Shown piece after piece: positions 35,285-45,224 of a stretch of 64,000 bases of DNA. Under the pieces are notes generated by a model. That model saw only the letters and a program-made list of their open reading frames with translations, did not search any database and was not told where the DNA came from. The DNA lies in contig JANJXV010000190.1 in the NCBI GenBank assembly GCA_024803745.1, positions 1,811,501-1,875,500 of the forward strand, in the 5' to 3' direction. How positions within the stretch are numbered: the first letter of the stretch is position 1; every line of letters starts with the position of its first letter. The DNA comes from Megascapheus bottae (taxonomy: Eukaryota > Chordata > Mammalia > Rodentia > Geomyidae). Made by a program: the position numbers and the translations under genes.

Positions 35285-35444
35285 GCAACACTGCAGGACG
35301 GGGAGTTCAAGGTCAGCCCTGGATAAGCAGTGAGACTCTTTGCAGAATGAAAGAGTAAATAAAGGAGAGATTGAAAAGGAAAAGAGAGAAAACAAAGAAA
35401 GAGAGCAGAGAAACAGAATTAAAACAAAAAAAAAAAAACAAACT
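35260..35444 (+). mobile_element. B1-like (7SL-derived) SINE remnant with long A-rich tail
   Basis: The text gggagttcaaggtcagccct, ggataagcagtgagactc matches the second half of B1/proto-B1 elements. It is followed by about 95 bases of A/G-rich tail ending in a 12-A stretch. The 5' part (from about 35260) is diverged. The tail's purine frames are not coding. Confidence 0.65.
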
Positions 35445-35511
35445 AATCCAAATAGCCTATTTATATATTCAGAGAGGGGGCGTTTCCAGAATGTTTGTAC
35501 CAAGTGCTGGA

Positions 35512-35705
35512 CCATGCAAATGAAGGACTGTATCTGCACCAATCATAGGAGACCATGCAAATGAAGGACTGTATCTGCACCAATCATAGGAGACCATGCA
35601 AATGAAGGGCTGTGTCTGCACCAATCACAGGCCTTCTGCTGGGCTACCAGGGGAAGGTCTCCCCCTCTGGCTGGGTGGAAGTGGTTGCAGAACCACCTAG
35701 AGCTC
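35512..35705 (+). promoter_or_regulatory. Octamer/CCAAT tandem module, copy B (three 41-bp units)
   Basis: Three tandem 41-bp units start at 35512, 35553 and 35594; the first two are identical. Each has an ATGCAAAT octamer (35514-35521, 35555-35562, 35596-35603) and a CCAAT box exactly 25 bp downstream (35539, 35580, 35621). The downstream block ccttctgctgggctac then aggggaa is shared with copy A. The arrangement matches a duplicated enhancer with POU-factor and NF-Y sites. Binding is inferred from motif identity. Confidence 0.65.
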
Positions 35706-35734
35706 ACTGAGGCTTGTGATGGGGGCGTCTGGGC

Positions 35735-35771
<37 letters not shown>
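35735..35771. repeat. (TGTC)n microsatellite, about 9 units
   Basis: A pure tetranucleotide TGTC run lies inside the LTR-like element. It is absent from copy A. Confidence 0.95.
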
Positions 35772-36057
35772 TGGTCGAGGCTGGACCAGAGTCTTCTGGA
35801 GCTGTGCTCCAGCAGCAAGCAGCCTCTGCAGGACGCCATGGAAAGTTCTGGCAGGTGAGCCTTCCCTCCAGGCAGCCACACACCAGAAGAGGGTCAAGGC
35901 CCTCAGACCTCCAACACGATTAATCATGATTAGAGGGGTGCCTAGAATAAAGGCCTTCCCCGATCACCAGCAGTAATGGGGCCTGATCAGCATCTAGCCA
36001 CGCTTCGACCCTGGGCCTGACCCACACCCTCCCTGGCTCTCTTTATTCTTCAACACT

Positions 36058-36469
36058 CCCCCAGCCCGAGAGAGCCAGCCACCTCACCAGTCTCCCTGGG
36101 ACCTAGGGAGTATAACTAACTTAACTTCTTCACGAAATTCTCTGGGTTCCTTTTCACCTCTTCTCCTCCTTATAATTTTCATTAACTTCTTTTTTTAGTA
36201 GTTTCCTAACTGGAAGATGGGCGTTTCTCTTACCCATTGCTTATTAAACCTAAAGAGAGTCTCCAGTGCAGGCTGGCTTGGGAAATATGAATAACAGAAA
36301 TACTTGGACACCCCAAATTTCCCTCAGTACTGCAAGTGCAGATGCACCAACACACACACACACACACAGAGTTAAACCCATGGAGCTCTCTTTTCCAGTT
36401 CTCATCTCATCCTGAACTTGGTGTTTATCATCCGCAGACTCTTCTAATTTTGCATCTTCATGCTCCTGG
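36058..36469. other. Unique sequence with short CA repeat
   Basis: A (CA)10 run lies at 36350-36369. A T/C-rich line at 36120-36210 follows the LTR-like end. No gene recognised. Confidence 0.45.
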
Positions 36470-37400
36470 TCATGAGAGCTAAAACTGCCATCTGCAATTT
36501 AAATTAGAAATATCCACAAATGAGAGATTGCAAATATATACACAATTACCAGGCTGAGTGGATATTAATATTTCATAAGGAGACTTAATCTATTTCATTA
36601 TATTTTTACATTAGTTGTTTTAATAAATCTTTTCCTACCAGCAGTACCGATAAATTTAATAGACTTTATAAATAATTGGTCAATATCAAATGTGTCATAA
36701 ATTCACTTCAGCTTTGGAAAGAATCCCAAGAACGCTTTTGTAGTATATGCTCGTAAATGATCCATAATTTACAATTAATGCTGGTTGAACATGTGATAGA
36801 TATTTGTGTCAAATGACTTTTTTTGTGAATGCAAAACAAATTCCCCTATAATTACAAATGTTGAGAATGATCATTCCAGTCACTTCAAACCTTGTGCCAG
36901 AACATAGCTCAGAAGATTTTTAATGGAAGATAATCAATGGAGGGGGAAATCCAACTAAAGAAAAACAATAGGAATGAAAATGAGCATCGCAGAAGAATGT
37001 GAAATGAGGAATTGGAGTGAAAGGTGCCGTGTGGGGTTTGTGGCTGTTGGCGGTCTGTGCCTTAAAATAACAGTGCTTTGGTTAAAATCTCCCCTGGTAA
37101 GTAAAGCAGAAACCGATGGTTTGTTTTAATGTGTTAATCTTTTGTGTGTTTATTGTGGAAAATGTGCTGCATGAATTTCAAGTTCTTCCATCTCCAGTAA
37201 TACACCAGCCATCTGCCAGGCCGGCAGCAATATTCGGGTTGCCGTCAAGTCTGAGGACGGTTGCAAGAGAGGACTGAAACTCATTACGGGTGCATAAACT
37301 TATCTTCCAAATATTTGTCCTTCTTTTTACCTCAAAGGAAAACCCTTAGTGAAGCCTTGGAGAATGTAAAATCGCTTTCTTTGGGAAACGCTTGACAGCA
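36470..37400. promoter_or_regulatory. Extended AT-rich block, candidate conserved non-coding elements
   Basis: About 930 bp without repeats has many AAATTA, TTAATA and ATTAATG cores and almost no open frame. 36480-36800 is the most AT-rich. 37190-37300 is GC-balanced. The lack of repeats over such a length, flanked by repeat-bearing DNA, is the main argument for constraint. Confidence 0.35.
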
Positions 37401-40030
37401 AAGTCGCTATTCTTCTTCAACATCCAGAATGCTCACTGTTGGGGCGTAATGTTTAGTAATTGAGAGATACAGAGAAAGAGGAAGATGCTGCTTTCATGTG
37501 CTACTGAGACAAATAACACTAAACTTTTATCACACTTTTCACACTCAGCAGCTTCTGGATATTCTACTCAATTAATTCTTTAGAAACAATAGCTTGCCTA
37601 AGAATATAAAAGAGATACCAAAACTTAACAGTCAACGTTTCCAACAGTCTTAACCAGCGGCTAACACTTGAAGTCTGTTCCGGTCAATATTGTATTAATT
37701 TTTAAAGAGCAGGCGTGACTTCAGAGGCACAGGCTTCAGTCTAATCAAAGTGGGGGCTCCGGGAAGAAGTAGTGGGATCTCCCCCAGCCCTCCCCGCAGG
37801 CTGGCAGCCCGCGGAGCTGCTCGTGGGTAGCTTGGGTTATCTAGAAAATTGGTGGAGTGGGGCCCATGGGGCCAGCTGAATTTTAATCAGTCTGATGCAC
37901 GGGGCATCCTGGGTGCAGAGCCAAAGCAGGGGGCCACACATCCCTCAGACGCCCTGACTCTGGCTGGGTCATGTGCAAATGTCCTGCGCCCCTCATTCAC
38001 CGGTGTGGACAGAGATGTACTGTTTCCATGCCCTTCTCTGCCATGTGTTCCAGTCCCACATGGGCTCAGACATGCTTCAGGATGACATGGATCTGGGGCA
38101 GAACCCAGGTTCTGGAAGGAGCCCTGGCTTGTTCACCTGCACCAGGTTCAGTCTGTGCTGGGTTTCCAGACTCTCTCCACCCCACGGGGTCCACTCCCTT
38201 TGTGTCATCTAACTCTAACGGAAGTGCACAGTTTCCTGTTGGAATGCACTCGCTCCAGGGTCAGGAGGTCCGTGGTGTGTTACTGAGAGAACACTAACAC
38301 TGAGTGACAGATGCTATGGTTCACTTGGTGCCTGTACGTTATGCCTTGACTGTAGAGCCACTGAGCTGATGCCACGTGTGCAGGTTCAATTGCTTGTCCA
38401 TCAACCAGACAGTGGGATGTGGGCAGGGGCAGCGGTGCTGCAAGGAGACTGGGGCAGGCCATGGACTCACCGGGACGTAGGAGCCCATCGTAGCGGGGAG
38501 ACTGTGCTTGCGAGACCTTGAATTAGCTGGCAAAGGAGGTAACATCTGGGACAGTAAATTACAAGGACAGAGCAAGTGGAAAGATTTAAAGGCTGGTAAA
38601 CTGCAGCAGAAAGTCAGGAGGACGCCCCAAGAACTTACAGAAGGGCGAGGGGATCAAAGTCACGGTTAGCAGGAAAATATATACTTGGCACTAAGTGGCC
38701 ATATTTCTCCAGGAGTCTCTTCCAAAGTGGCCACATATCAACATTCGAATAAGACACCTGGATAGGAATTCCCCTGGGGCCCATCACGAAAGACCCCTGC
38801 AGAACCCCCAGATGTGGGAAAGGAAGGAAGAAGCCACAGATGGAAGCTAGAGGCTGTGGGGGTGGTGGCCTTCATAACAGCACTAGGGAAAACAATGAGA
38901 AAAATGATCTCCACGTGGCAGAATCAAATGAGAGCTAAACACCAGCCGTCCAGGCAGTGTGAGAGCAAGAATGCACGAAGGGACTGCATCCACCCAACAT
39001 GACCACATGCCAGAGGAGCGGACTGGGGGGCAAAACCAGTCAGCACCTCACCACGCCCAGCAGAGGGAGGGCAGGGAGGGAGGAGACAGCAGAGGGACCA
39101 GCGGGTGATCAATCCACGAACTCATTTTCCTTTTCAGATTTTAGGAGACACGCCTCAAGGGTAAAAGCCATCAGGCTGAGGTCACCCTGAATGCGCTGTG
39201 CTCATAAATTGGTATGTTGAGGTGAAAGCCCTCTGAACAACTACTTAAAGATAATTAAAATTCAAGGAGGAAGAGGAGGAGCAAGATGTGCAATGGAGGA
39301 AGCAGTGAAATGTTGAAGGGGAGGCGGAGACAAGAGGAGGGAAAGAGCGAGGAGAGCCGCTAGTGAAAAGGTCAGTCCTCTCGAGTCACTCAGGGGGAGT
39401 CTTGCAGCTCTGAACAGAGATTTTTGTCTTGTAGGGCACAAGCCAGTTTCTGTGATGTCAGGGTCAGCTGATAACAGCAATGCACTCACACCATAGACGG
39501 GGAGGTCTCAAGGTTAATCATGGTGGCCCCATTGAGTCTCTGGTTTGTTGTGACAGGGTGAGCCCTGAGAAAACTCACCCACACTCGCCGGTGTTGAAGC
39601 AGACGTACATGGCTCTTACGCCTGTGTGTGAAGGGGCAGGTGGAATTTATAGCCATCTTCAGGCTAACAGAGGTCAGGGGGCCAAACGCCCTCCCCTATT
39701 CTTCCTCCTCAAAACACAACTGCAAGGTTTTGATTTCAAAAGATTCATGACAAGATCTCGAGACACCTGTGGTGGCTTACATGGTGTCACATGATGAATG
39801 CTTCCTCGGCCTCTGGGAAATGGCCTTAAGAGTTGACACCCAATGGACCTTGTACAAATCCCATTTTTTTGTTTCTCTGCTCTGTCTTTTCCTGCCTGAT
39901 CATCTCGTGTTGGCTCTGAATCTGGCCTGTTAGACAAGGGAGCAAAACTGAGGACAACTGTTCAGTGGGCTCATTTTATGCCTATTCTAGACAAGTTCGG
40001 GAATAGAAATGGGACCACAGTAGTCAGATG
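37401..40030. other. Unique sequence, no gene seen
   Basis: Mixed composition with GC-rich 37.75-38.5 kb and a purine-rich stretch at 39260-39360. Overlapping open frames of up to 108 codons lack recognisable content. No recent SINE or L1 over about 2.6 kb. Confidence 0.45.
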
Positions 40031-40031
40031 G

Positions 40032-40036
40032 AGCGC

Positions 40037-40090
<54 letters not shown>
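40032..40090. repeat. GCGCGCG(TG)n microsatellite
   Basis: GCGCGC leads into about 25 TG units and ends near a CGCCCGCG line. Alternating purine-pyrimidine of this length with a GC core is a strong candidate for left-handed DNA. Confidence 0.95.
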
Positions 40091-40091
<1 letters not shown>

Positions 40092-41049
40092 CGCCCGCGT
40101 GTGCACACTTCACCTGGGCAGGCCGCGGGGTCTGGGTCTCTGCTGTCTCACCACAAATGGCAGTGTTTGCAGGCTCTTAACACCACCCATCCCTGAGGTG
40201 GGAGCCAACGGGCTTCGAGCAGCAATGGTACATGCTTCCGACGCCTTGACATTTGCACTTGCCTTGCAGAGGGCAGGCACGCAGGGAAGGGAGCAGGCAC
40301 GCAGACTCGTTGCTGCAGCCTAACCTGACCCGTCACCGGAGACTGAAGTCCCCATTCCCTACAGGAAAACGCCTCAGCCTGCTGCCAGGGTGCAGGAGGT
40401 GGCCATGCTTTGTCATCTTATGGGCTTTGTAAGCATCTTTATTCTTCAAGTGAGTCTTGCAGAAAATAATGCAACAGAAGTAGGAAGGAACACAACAGAA
40501 GAAGGAAAAAAGAGGAAGAATGAATTTTTTAAAGGCTTGATTTTTTTCCCCAGGAGAAAGCTTTGCATGGAGGTTAACCAGCTATGGCTTCCCATTTGCA
40601 AAATAAAATACGCTGTTATTTAGATAAAGCTGCCTCACCTGACAAAAAGACCCATTGCATCTCGGTAAGCTATTCATAAAGTAAACAGCTTTTAATAATA
40701 CCTTCTCAGCTTGCTGGGAATCCCTGTGCACTTCCAGCCAGCCATTATTTACTTCCAGACTAGAAAGATAATGATTTGAGTTCGGGGGGGGGGGAGGACA
40801 CTGATAGAGATGCTATCTTTTGGTGGGATTGTTTGACTCAGGAAAGGACCCCCATTTTTATTTGCCTCCACTACCAAACTGGCAGTGATGACTGCCTACC
40901 TGATGGTCAGGGGGACTGTCGTCATTCACACGTCCTCCAGAGGAAGTCAGCAAAATGTGGAGCTGGGAAGGTGAGAGCATTTCAGCAATCAGAAGTCAGG
41001 GAAACACACGGAGAAGCTGAACGGCGCACAAACCCAGGCTTTCCCCAGC
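40091..41049. other. Unique sequence with an 11-G run
   Basis: An 11-base G-run occurs at 40784-40794. 40620-40780 is AT-rich. No gene recognised. Confidence 0.45.
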
Positions 41050-41345
41050 CTCTGAGCCTAGAATGTCTAGGCACAGGCAACAAAAATGAAAACTAAAAAG
41101 CAGTGTTCTAGCAAATGAAAACTCTGTGTACCACATACACCAAAGAGTGAAATGGTGTGAAAAGACAACCTACAGAACAGGAGAGCACCTCTGGAAATCA
41201 TACATGTGATGAGTTTCTAACAGTCTACATCATGCAGGGAACTCAAAACTCCATTGCAAAACACCCAAGCAACCCAAAACTAAGCTGAAGACACAGGACT
41301 GGACATTTCCAGAAGAAGATGCACAAATGGCCAACGGTTTTTTTG
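41050..41345 (+). mobile_element. L1 ORF2 C-terminal region fragment, 5' part
   Basis: The text caggcaacaaaaatgaaaac, gtgaaaagacaacctacaga, gggaactcaaaactccattg, acatttccagaagaagatgc and acaaatggccaacgg follows the order of the L1 ORF2 3' coding region. Frameshifts and stops show it is a dead fragment. A SINE interrupts it at about 41368, and the L1 resumes at 41606. Confidence 0.8.
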
Positions 41346-41367
41346 AAAAAAGAGGGGGAAAAAGGAG

Positions 41368-41605
41368 CCAGGCACTGATGGCTCTGCCCACAAAATCCTA
41401 GCTACGCGGAAGGCTAAGATCTGAGGATTACGGTTTGAAGCCAGCCCGGGAAGAAAAGTTCCCATGAGACTTTTATCTCCAAATAACCACTCAAAAAACC
41501 AGAAGTAGTGCTGAGGCTTCAAGGGGTAGAGTGTTAGCCTTGAACCAAAGAGCCCAGGGACTGTCCCTGCCTTCAAGCCCCACGACTGACAAAAGAAGGA
41601 AGGGA
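41368..41605 (+). mobile_element. Full-length dimeric SINE inserted in L1
   Basis: The left half reads ccaggcactgatggctctgc, atcctagctac, ggctaagatctgaggattac, gaagccagcccggg and tatctccaaataaccac. The right half reads agaagtagtgctgagg, gtagagtgttagccttgaac and cttcaagcccc, then an A/G-rich tail. It splits the L1 fragment, so it is younger than that L1. Confidence 0.88.
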
Positions 41606-41695
41606 GGGAGGGATCCCAAATTTCCAATCACCAGGGAGCTATAAATCCAAACCACAAAGTGATGTCAACCCCCCATTAGAATGTCTGCCCTCTGT
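41606..41695 (+). mobile_element. L1 ORF2 fragment, continuation 3' of SINE
   Basis: The text caccagggagctataaatcc, aaaccacaaagtgatg and attagaatg continues the L1 ORF2 order seen in the 5' part, after a short gap. The L1 homology ends near 41695. Confidence 0.7.
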
Positions 41696-42180
41696 GTCAA
41701 ACCACGGAAGGAGGTGGGACGTGAAGAAGGGGCTCCTTGTGTTCTGGAAGGAAGCCTTGTGTCTTGCTTTTGCTTCTGTTTCTCTGGAGCTCCCAGACTG
41801 ATCTATGCTTTCAGATCTAATTTGAGTCCTAGCCTGCTGAAACCTCCTTTCACACTCATTAAGCTACTCTCTGAAGATTAGTCATAGCACCCGTGGTCAG
41901 AACTCTCCCTAAATAAAAGCAAAATTTTTTAAAAAAAAATTAAAGCAAGCAAAAAACATCTTAAACACCTATAGTTTTGTAAAACCCCAAAAGATGGCCT
42001 TGAGATGTTGCTATTAAGAAAGAAATTGGTTCATGAAAGTGATCGAATTAAAATTTCTTCCTTTTCAGCCCAGAAGATTCCAGCTGTCCGGAGGTGCTTC
42101 CCTATGGGAGACAAACTTAGTGCTAAAACAAGAAAAGTAATTTAGAAACAGCCTCGCTGCCCTTCAAAGGGCATGGCTAT
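41696..42180. other. Unique sequence with A-rich tract
   Basis: An A/T-rich tract with AATAAAAGC at 41911-41960 may be a retroelement tail, but no body is recognised. No gene seen. Confidence 0.4.
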
Positions 42181-42310
42181 GCAGAGCAAGACGAAATGTG
42201 TCTTATTTAACTGGATTTGTTAATGGCAATTTGGCAGTTAATTATCGCAAAATTGTGTTTGTAACCAATAGTGAATCTAATTGCATGTCAGGTTTAATTG
42301 TGCCTGGAAA
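42181..42310. promoter_or_regulatory. Candidate conserved non-coding element
   Basis: A compact AT-rich block with a TAATTA core (42239-42244), tttgttaatggcaatttggc, gtaaccaatagtg, tctaattgcatg and ggtttaattg. It is flanked by GC-rich DNA and contains no repeat. Regulatory role is inferred from motif clustering. Confidence 0.35.
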
Positions 42311-42590
42311 CTGAAATGGCCCGTCCTGGGAGGCCCCGTGTCCTGGGTGGGTGGCCCGAACACGAGCCCACACCCGCCCCATCGGGCTATCCTGCCAGGG
42401 CTGACGTTGTCTCATCTCCTCGCCTAGCACGGGAGACAAGGCGCTGCCAGCGAGGAGGGCTTCCCACGCCACTTGGATGTCAAGGCCTCATCTTCTGCCT
42501 GTCACCAAAAGCAAGTCGATCTTCAGAACCAGCCACTGCAGAAGAGACAGGGAAAGAGGAAGACCACGAGTGGATCCCCTAATGGCTCTG
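42311..42590. other. Unique GC-rich sequence, no gene seen
   Basis: No repeat or coding signal recognised. Confidence 0.45.
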
Positions 42591-42817
42591 CCGTTCCTCA
42601 TTTCTTTTTTTTTTTTTGCCAGTCCTGGGCTTGAGCTCAGGGCCTGAGCACTGTCCTTGGGTTTTCTCAAGGCTAGAGCTCTACCACTTGAGCCTCAGCT
42701 CCACTTCTGGCTTTTTTCTATGTATGTGGTACCGAGGAATCGAACCCGGGTCTTCGTGCATGCTAGGCAAGCACGCTACCACTAGGCCACACTCCCAGTC
42801 CCCCGTTCCTCATTTCT
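42591..42817 (-). mobile_element. IDL-Geo-type dimeric SINE, minus orientation, perfect 15-bp target duplication
   Basis: The target duplication ccgttcctcatttct occurs at 42591-42605 and 42803-42817. Between them, read in reverse complement, a tRNA-Ala/ID-like left half has A-box text tggcctagtggtagcgtgc and a B box gggttcgattcct. A right half follows with ctcaagtggtagagc and ccctgagctcaagccc, ending in an A-tail. The left half is unlike the Alu-like left halves elsewhere in the window while the right half is the same. The intact duplication suggests the youngest insertion here. Confidence 0.92.
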
Positions 42818-43600
42818 GAGACTCCATTTCAGCTGCACCCTCACATCCTGCTTCTCTCCACCCCTCCCAGGAGCATGGGCAGCGGGACCTGGACTCCTTC
42901 ACCCGCAGCTCTAGAAGGCAAATCTCATCAGGGGTGCAGTGAAATGGCCAACCTGGTCAATTAAGACAAGACCTCATCAGTCATTTACTTGGCACCTGTC
43001 ATCACATGCTATTTCCTGGAACTCGAATGACAGATTTGTATTTTGCTGAATTGCTGCGGGTTTCTTTTTTCCTACTCTCTGCCTCGGGATGGTCCTTCCC
43101 GTGGGGTCAAATCGATTAACAGCAGTGCCCTGCCGGGTCCCCTCTGCAGAGGGAGCTTTATGAAGAGCACTCATCGAAACCTCCTGCAACAACCCTGCCA
43201 CCCCTACGTTTCGATTCTTCTTGCTCGAACATTTCCTCTTTGGAACGTGGGGAAACTTTATTCCATTCCCGAAGTTTCCGAAAGAGTTTGTCTTGACAGT
43301 TTTGCTGAGATTTGGACACCTTTGCTTTTAGAGAGGAGCTGGTTTGCTGAGGCCACCAATCTGCCAGTACCACCAATCCTTCAGAGAAACCCTCCACCTG
43401 CCTTTGCCAGGGATGGGGAGACATCTGCCACCTGCAGACGGTCTCCAGCAGAGACTTGAGCCGACTTAGCATGAAGTGGTGAGAGGGGTCTTCAGCGAGA
43501 TTCAGGTGTATCATTGTTTCGTTGTTTAAATTTCTCTTCATTGCTGAGGAAAATCCATTGTGTGGTTGAATCACACAGTGACACGTTTGTTTTACATGGT
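42818..43600. other. Unique sequence, open on both strands; possible conserved block
   Basis: Frames of 138 codons are open on both strands over 43043-43574. Neither product is recognisable. The sequence is balanced in composition and repeat-free, so it may be an evolutionarily constrained non-coding block. No exon boundary is evident. Confidence 0.35.
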
Positions 43601-44760
43601 TTAGCTGTTAAGAGTGAGCCTGCCATGAACACTTTAGTACAGGTCATTGCACATATATGAAAATTTTCTTAACAGTTTATGTAGCAAAAAAAAAAATAAA
43701 CCTTTGTAGCCAGTGTCCTTAAGTAGATCTTTAGATACAATCCAAATTAGTTCCCCTCTATATGATTGTTAACTGTTTGGTCCTGTCATGAAACCCATCT
43801 TATTTTGATACCATTAGTTATATACTAAATATATAACAGAATGTACACGTGTGTTTGGAGTCCAGTTCCACCACAAACAGCTTAACTCAGCTATTGCTTC
43901 ACGGCTACCATGTGTGTACACGCATATACAAAGGTTAGCCTATCATCTGTCTTCTTAATCCTGCAGTCGTGACTCTGGATGCGATGTTTATGTCCTGCTG
44001 CCATGAGCTGGACCCCAGAGCTCATCCATCTTGAAATGTAAAGCTAAGATGCCTTCATTTATCATCTGCCCATCCTCCGACCCCAGCCAGAGCTTTGCAG
44101 TCACCTTTTCAGTCAGGAATTTGGGGGCTGGGATGGGGAGAGCCGGGGTTCTGGAGAAGGTGGGCTTTCTGTGCCTTCTCCTGAGTTCTCAGCAGCCCAG
44201 CCTGCTGACACAACAGAAAGTCTGTGCCCACTGCTTCTTGGTTGTTGCTTTGACCAAAGCTTATCTCGTTGCCGTGGCATGTTTCATTCTGCTGCTCTGG
44301 GTCTGTCTGTCACAGGCATTCCCATTATTACCCACCCTCTTCCTTGTAGGACCTGATGCAAAATGCTCTTCTTACAGGTGAAGATGCTTGGGTGAAAACC
44401 AAATTTTTCTCACCATTAGAACCATGTTTTGCTTTTAATCTGGGAAGAATCTTGGGCCTCCGTGAATGTTCTGACCTCACTGAATAACAAGTGAATTTTA
44501 CCTGATGCCTATGTAGAGTGACAGGAATTATTTTTTTTAAATCAATATCCAACTAGAGCCCACCAATCTTGGTAAAACAGTGAAGTGAAAATGTTATATG
44601 CTCTTGACAGAGCTGGCCACCCTAAATCTTTGTCTTTAAGAGTGGACCTCACAGAGGTTCTCTGCCTCAGGTAACCTGTTCTTTCTGCTACCATGCTTGT
44701 CTAGTGGACACCTGTGAACAAGAGCTAGTTAGTACAAGTGTCAAGATGAAATATTCTAAC
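43601..44760. other. Unique sequence, AT-rich at 43.6-43.85 kb
   Basis: An A-run lies at 43687-43697. Short frames only. No recognisable repeat before the SINE pair. Confidence 0.45.
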
Positions 44761-45000
44761 CCAGGCATCAGTAACTCCCACCTATAATCCTACCTACTCA
44801 GGAGGCTAAGATCTGAGGATTGTGGTTCGAAGCCAGCCTGAGCAGAAAAGTCCCCATGTGACTCCTATCTCCAATTAACCACTCAAAAGCCAGACGTGGA
44901 GCTGTGGCTCAAGTGGTAGAATGCTGGCCTTGAACACGAAGAGGCTCAGAGACAGGTCTCATGCCCTGCGTTCATGCCCCACGACCAACAAAAGAAAAGC
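44761..45000 (+). mobile_element. Full-length dimeric SINE, plus orientation
   Basis: Left half: ccaggcatcag, tataatcctacctactcagg, aggctaagatctgaggattg, gttcgaagccagcctg, tctccaattaaccac. Right half: gagctgtggctcaagtggta, gaatgctggccttgaac, gttcatgccccacgacc, then an A-rich tail. An attctaa string flanks both ends and may be part of the target duplication. It forms an inverted pair with the next SINE. Confidence 0.9.
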
Positions 45001-45025
45001 ATTCTAAAATTCTGGGGATTTTTGT

Positions 45026-45224
45026 TTTGCTTTGTCAGTTGTGGGGCTTGAACTCTGGGCCTGAGCCCTGTCCCTGAGCTCCTCAGCTCAAGGTTACAGC
45101 CCTACCCGTTGAGCTGTGGTTGATTGGAGGTAAGAGTCTCTTAGACATTAGTGCCTGGGCTGGCTTTGAATCGTGATCCTCAGATCTCAGCCTCCTGAGT
45201 AGCTAAGACTACTGCACCCTGCAG
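45026..45224 (-). mobile_element. Dimeric SINE, minus orientation, partner of inverted pair
   Basis: Plus strand: ggggcttgaactctgggcct, gagctcctcagctcaagg, then a shortened junction lacking part of the A-box region, gtaagagtctcttag, tggctttgaatcgtgatcct, cagatctcagcctcctgagt. It lies tail-to-tail with the plus-strand SINE, only about 25 bp away. Confidence 0.85.

Larger units (their letters stand above)
35493..36057 (+). mobile_element. LTR-like element (putative solo LTR)
   Basis: This stretch contains, in LTR-like order, three octamer/CCAAT units (35512-35633), a TGTC tetranucleotide repeat (35735-35771), an AATAAA polyadenylation signal at about 35946 and a 'tctttattcttcaaca' type end at about 36040-36057. 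I set the boundaries by a possible TGT start and CA end. Neither is proven and no primer binding site or internal retroviral region is seen. Copy A at 18.6 kb shares only the first 200 bp. The family is unidentified. Confidence 0.4.

Noticed and set aside
35514..35633. CRISPR-like array (three regularly spaced repeats)
   Set aside because: The 41-bp units are contiguous, without variable spacers, and the genome is mammalian.
42602..42802. Possible tRNA gene from near-perfect A and B boxes
   Set aside because: The boxes belong to the SINE left half; the flanking A-tail and target duplication show a retrotransposed SINE.
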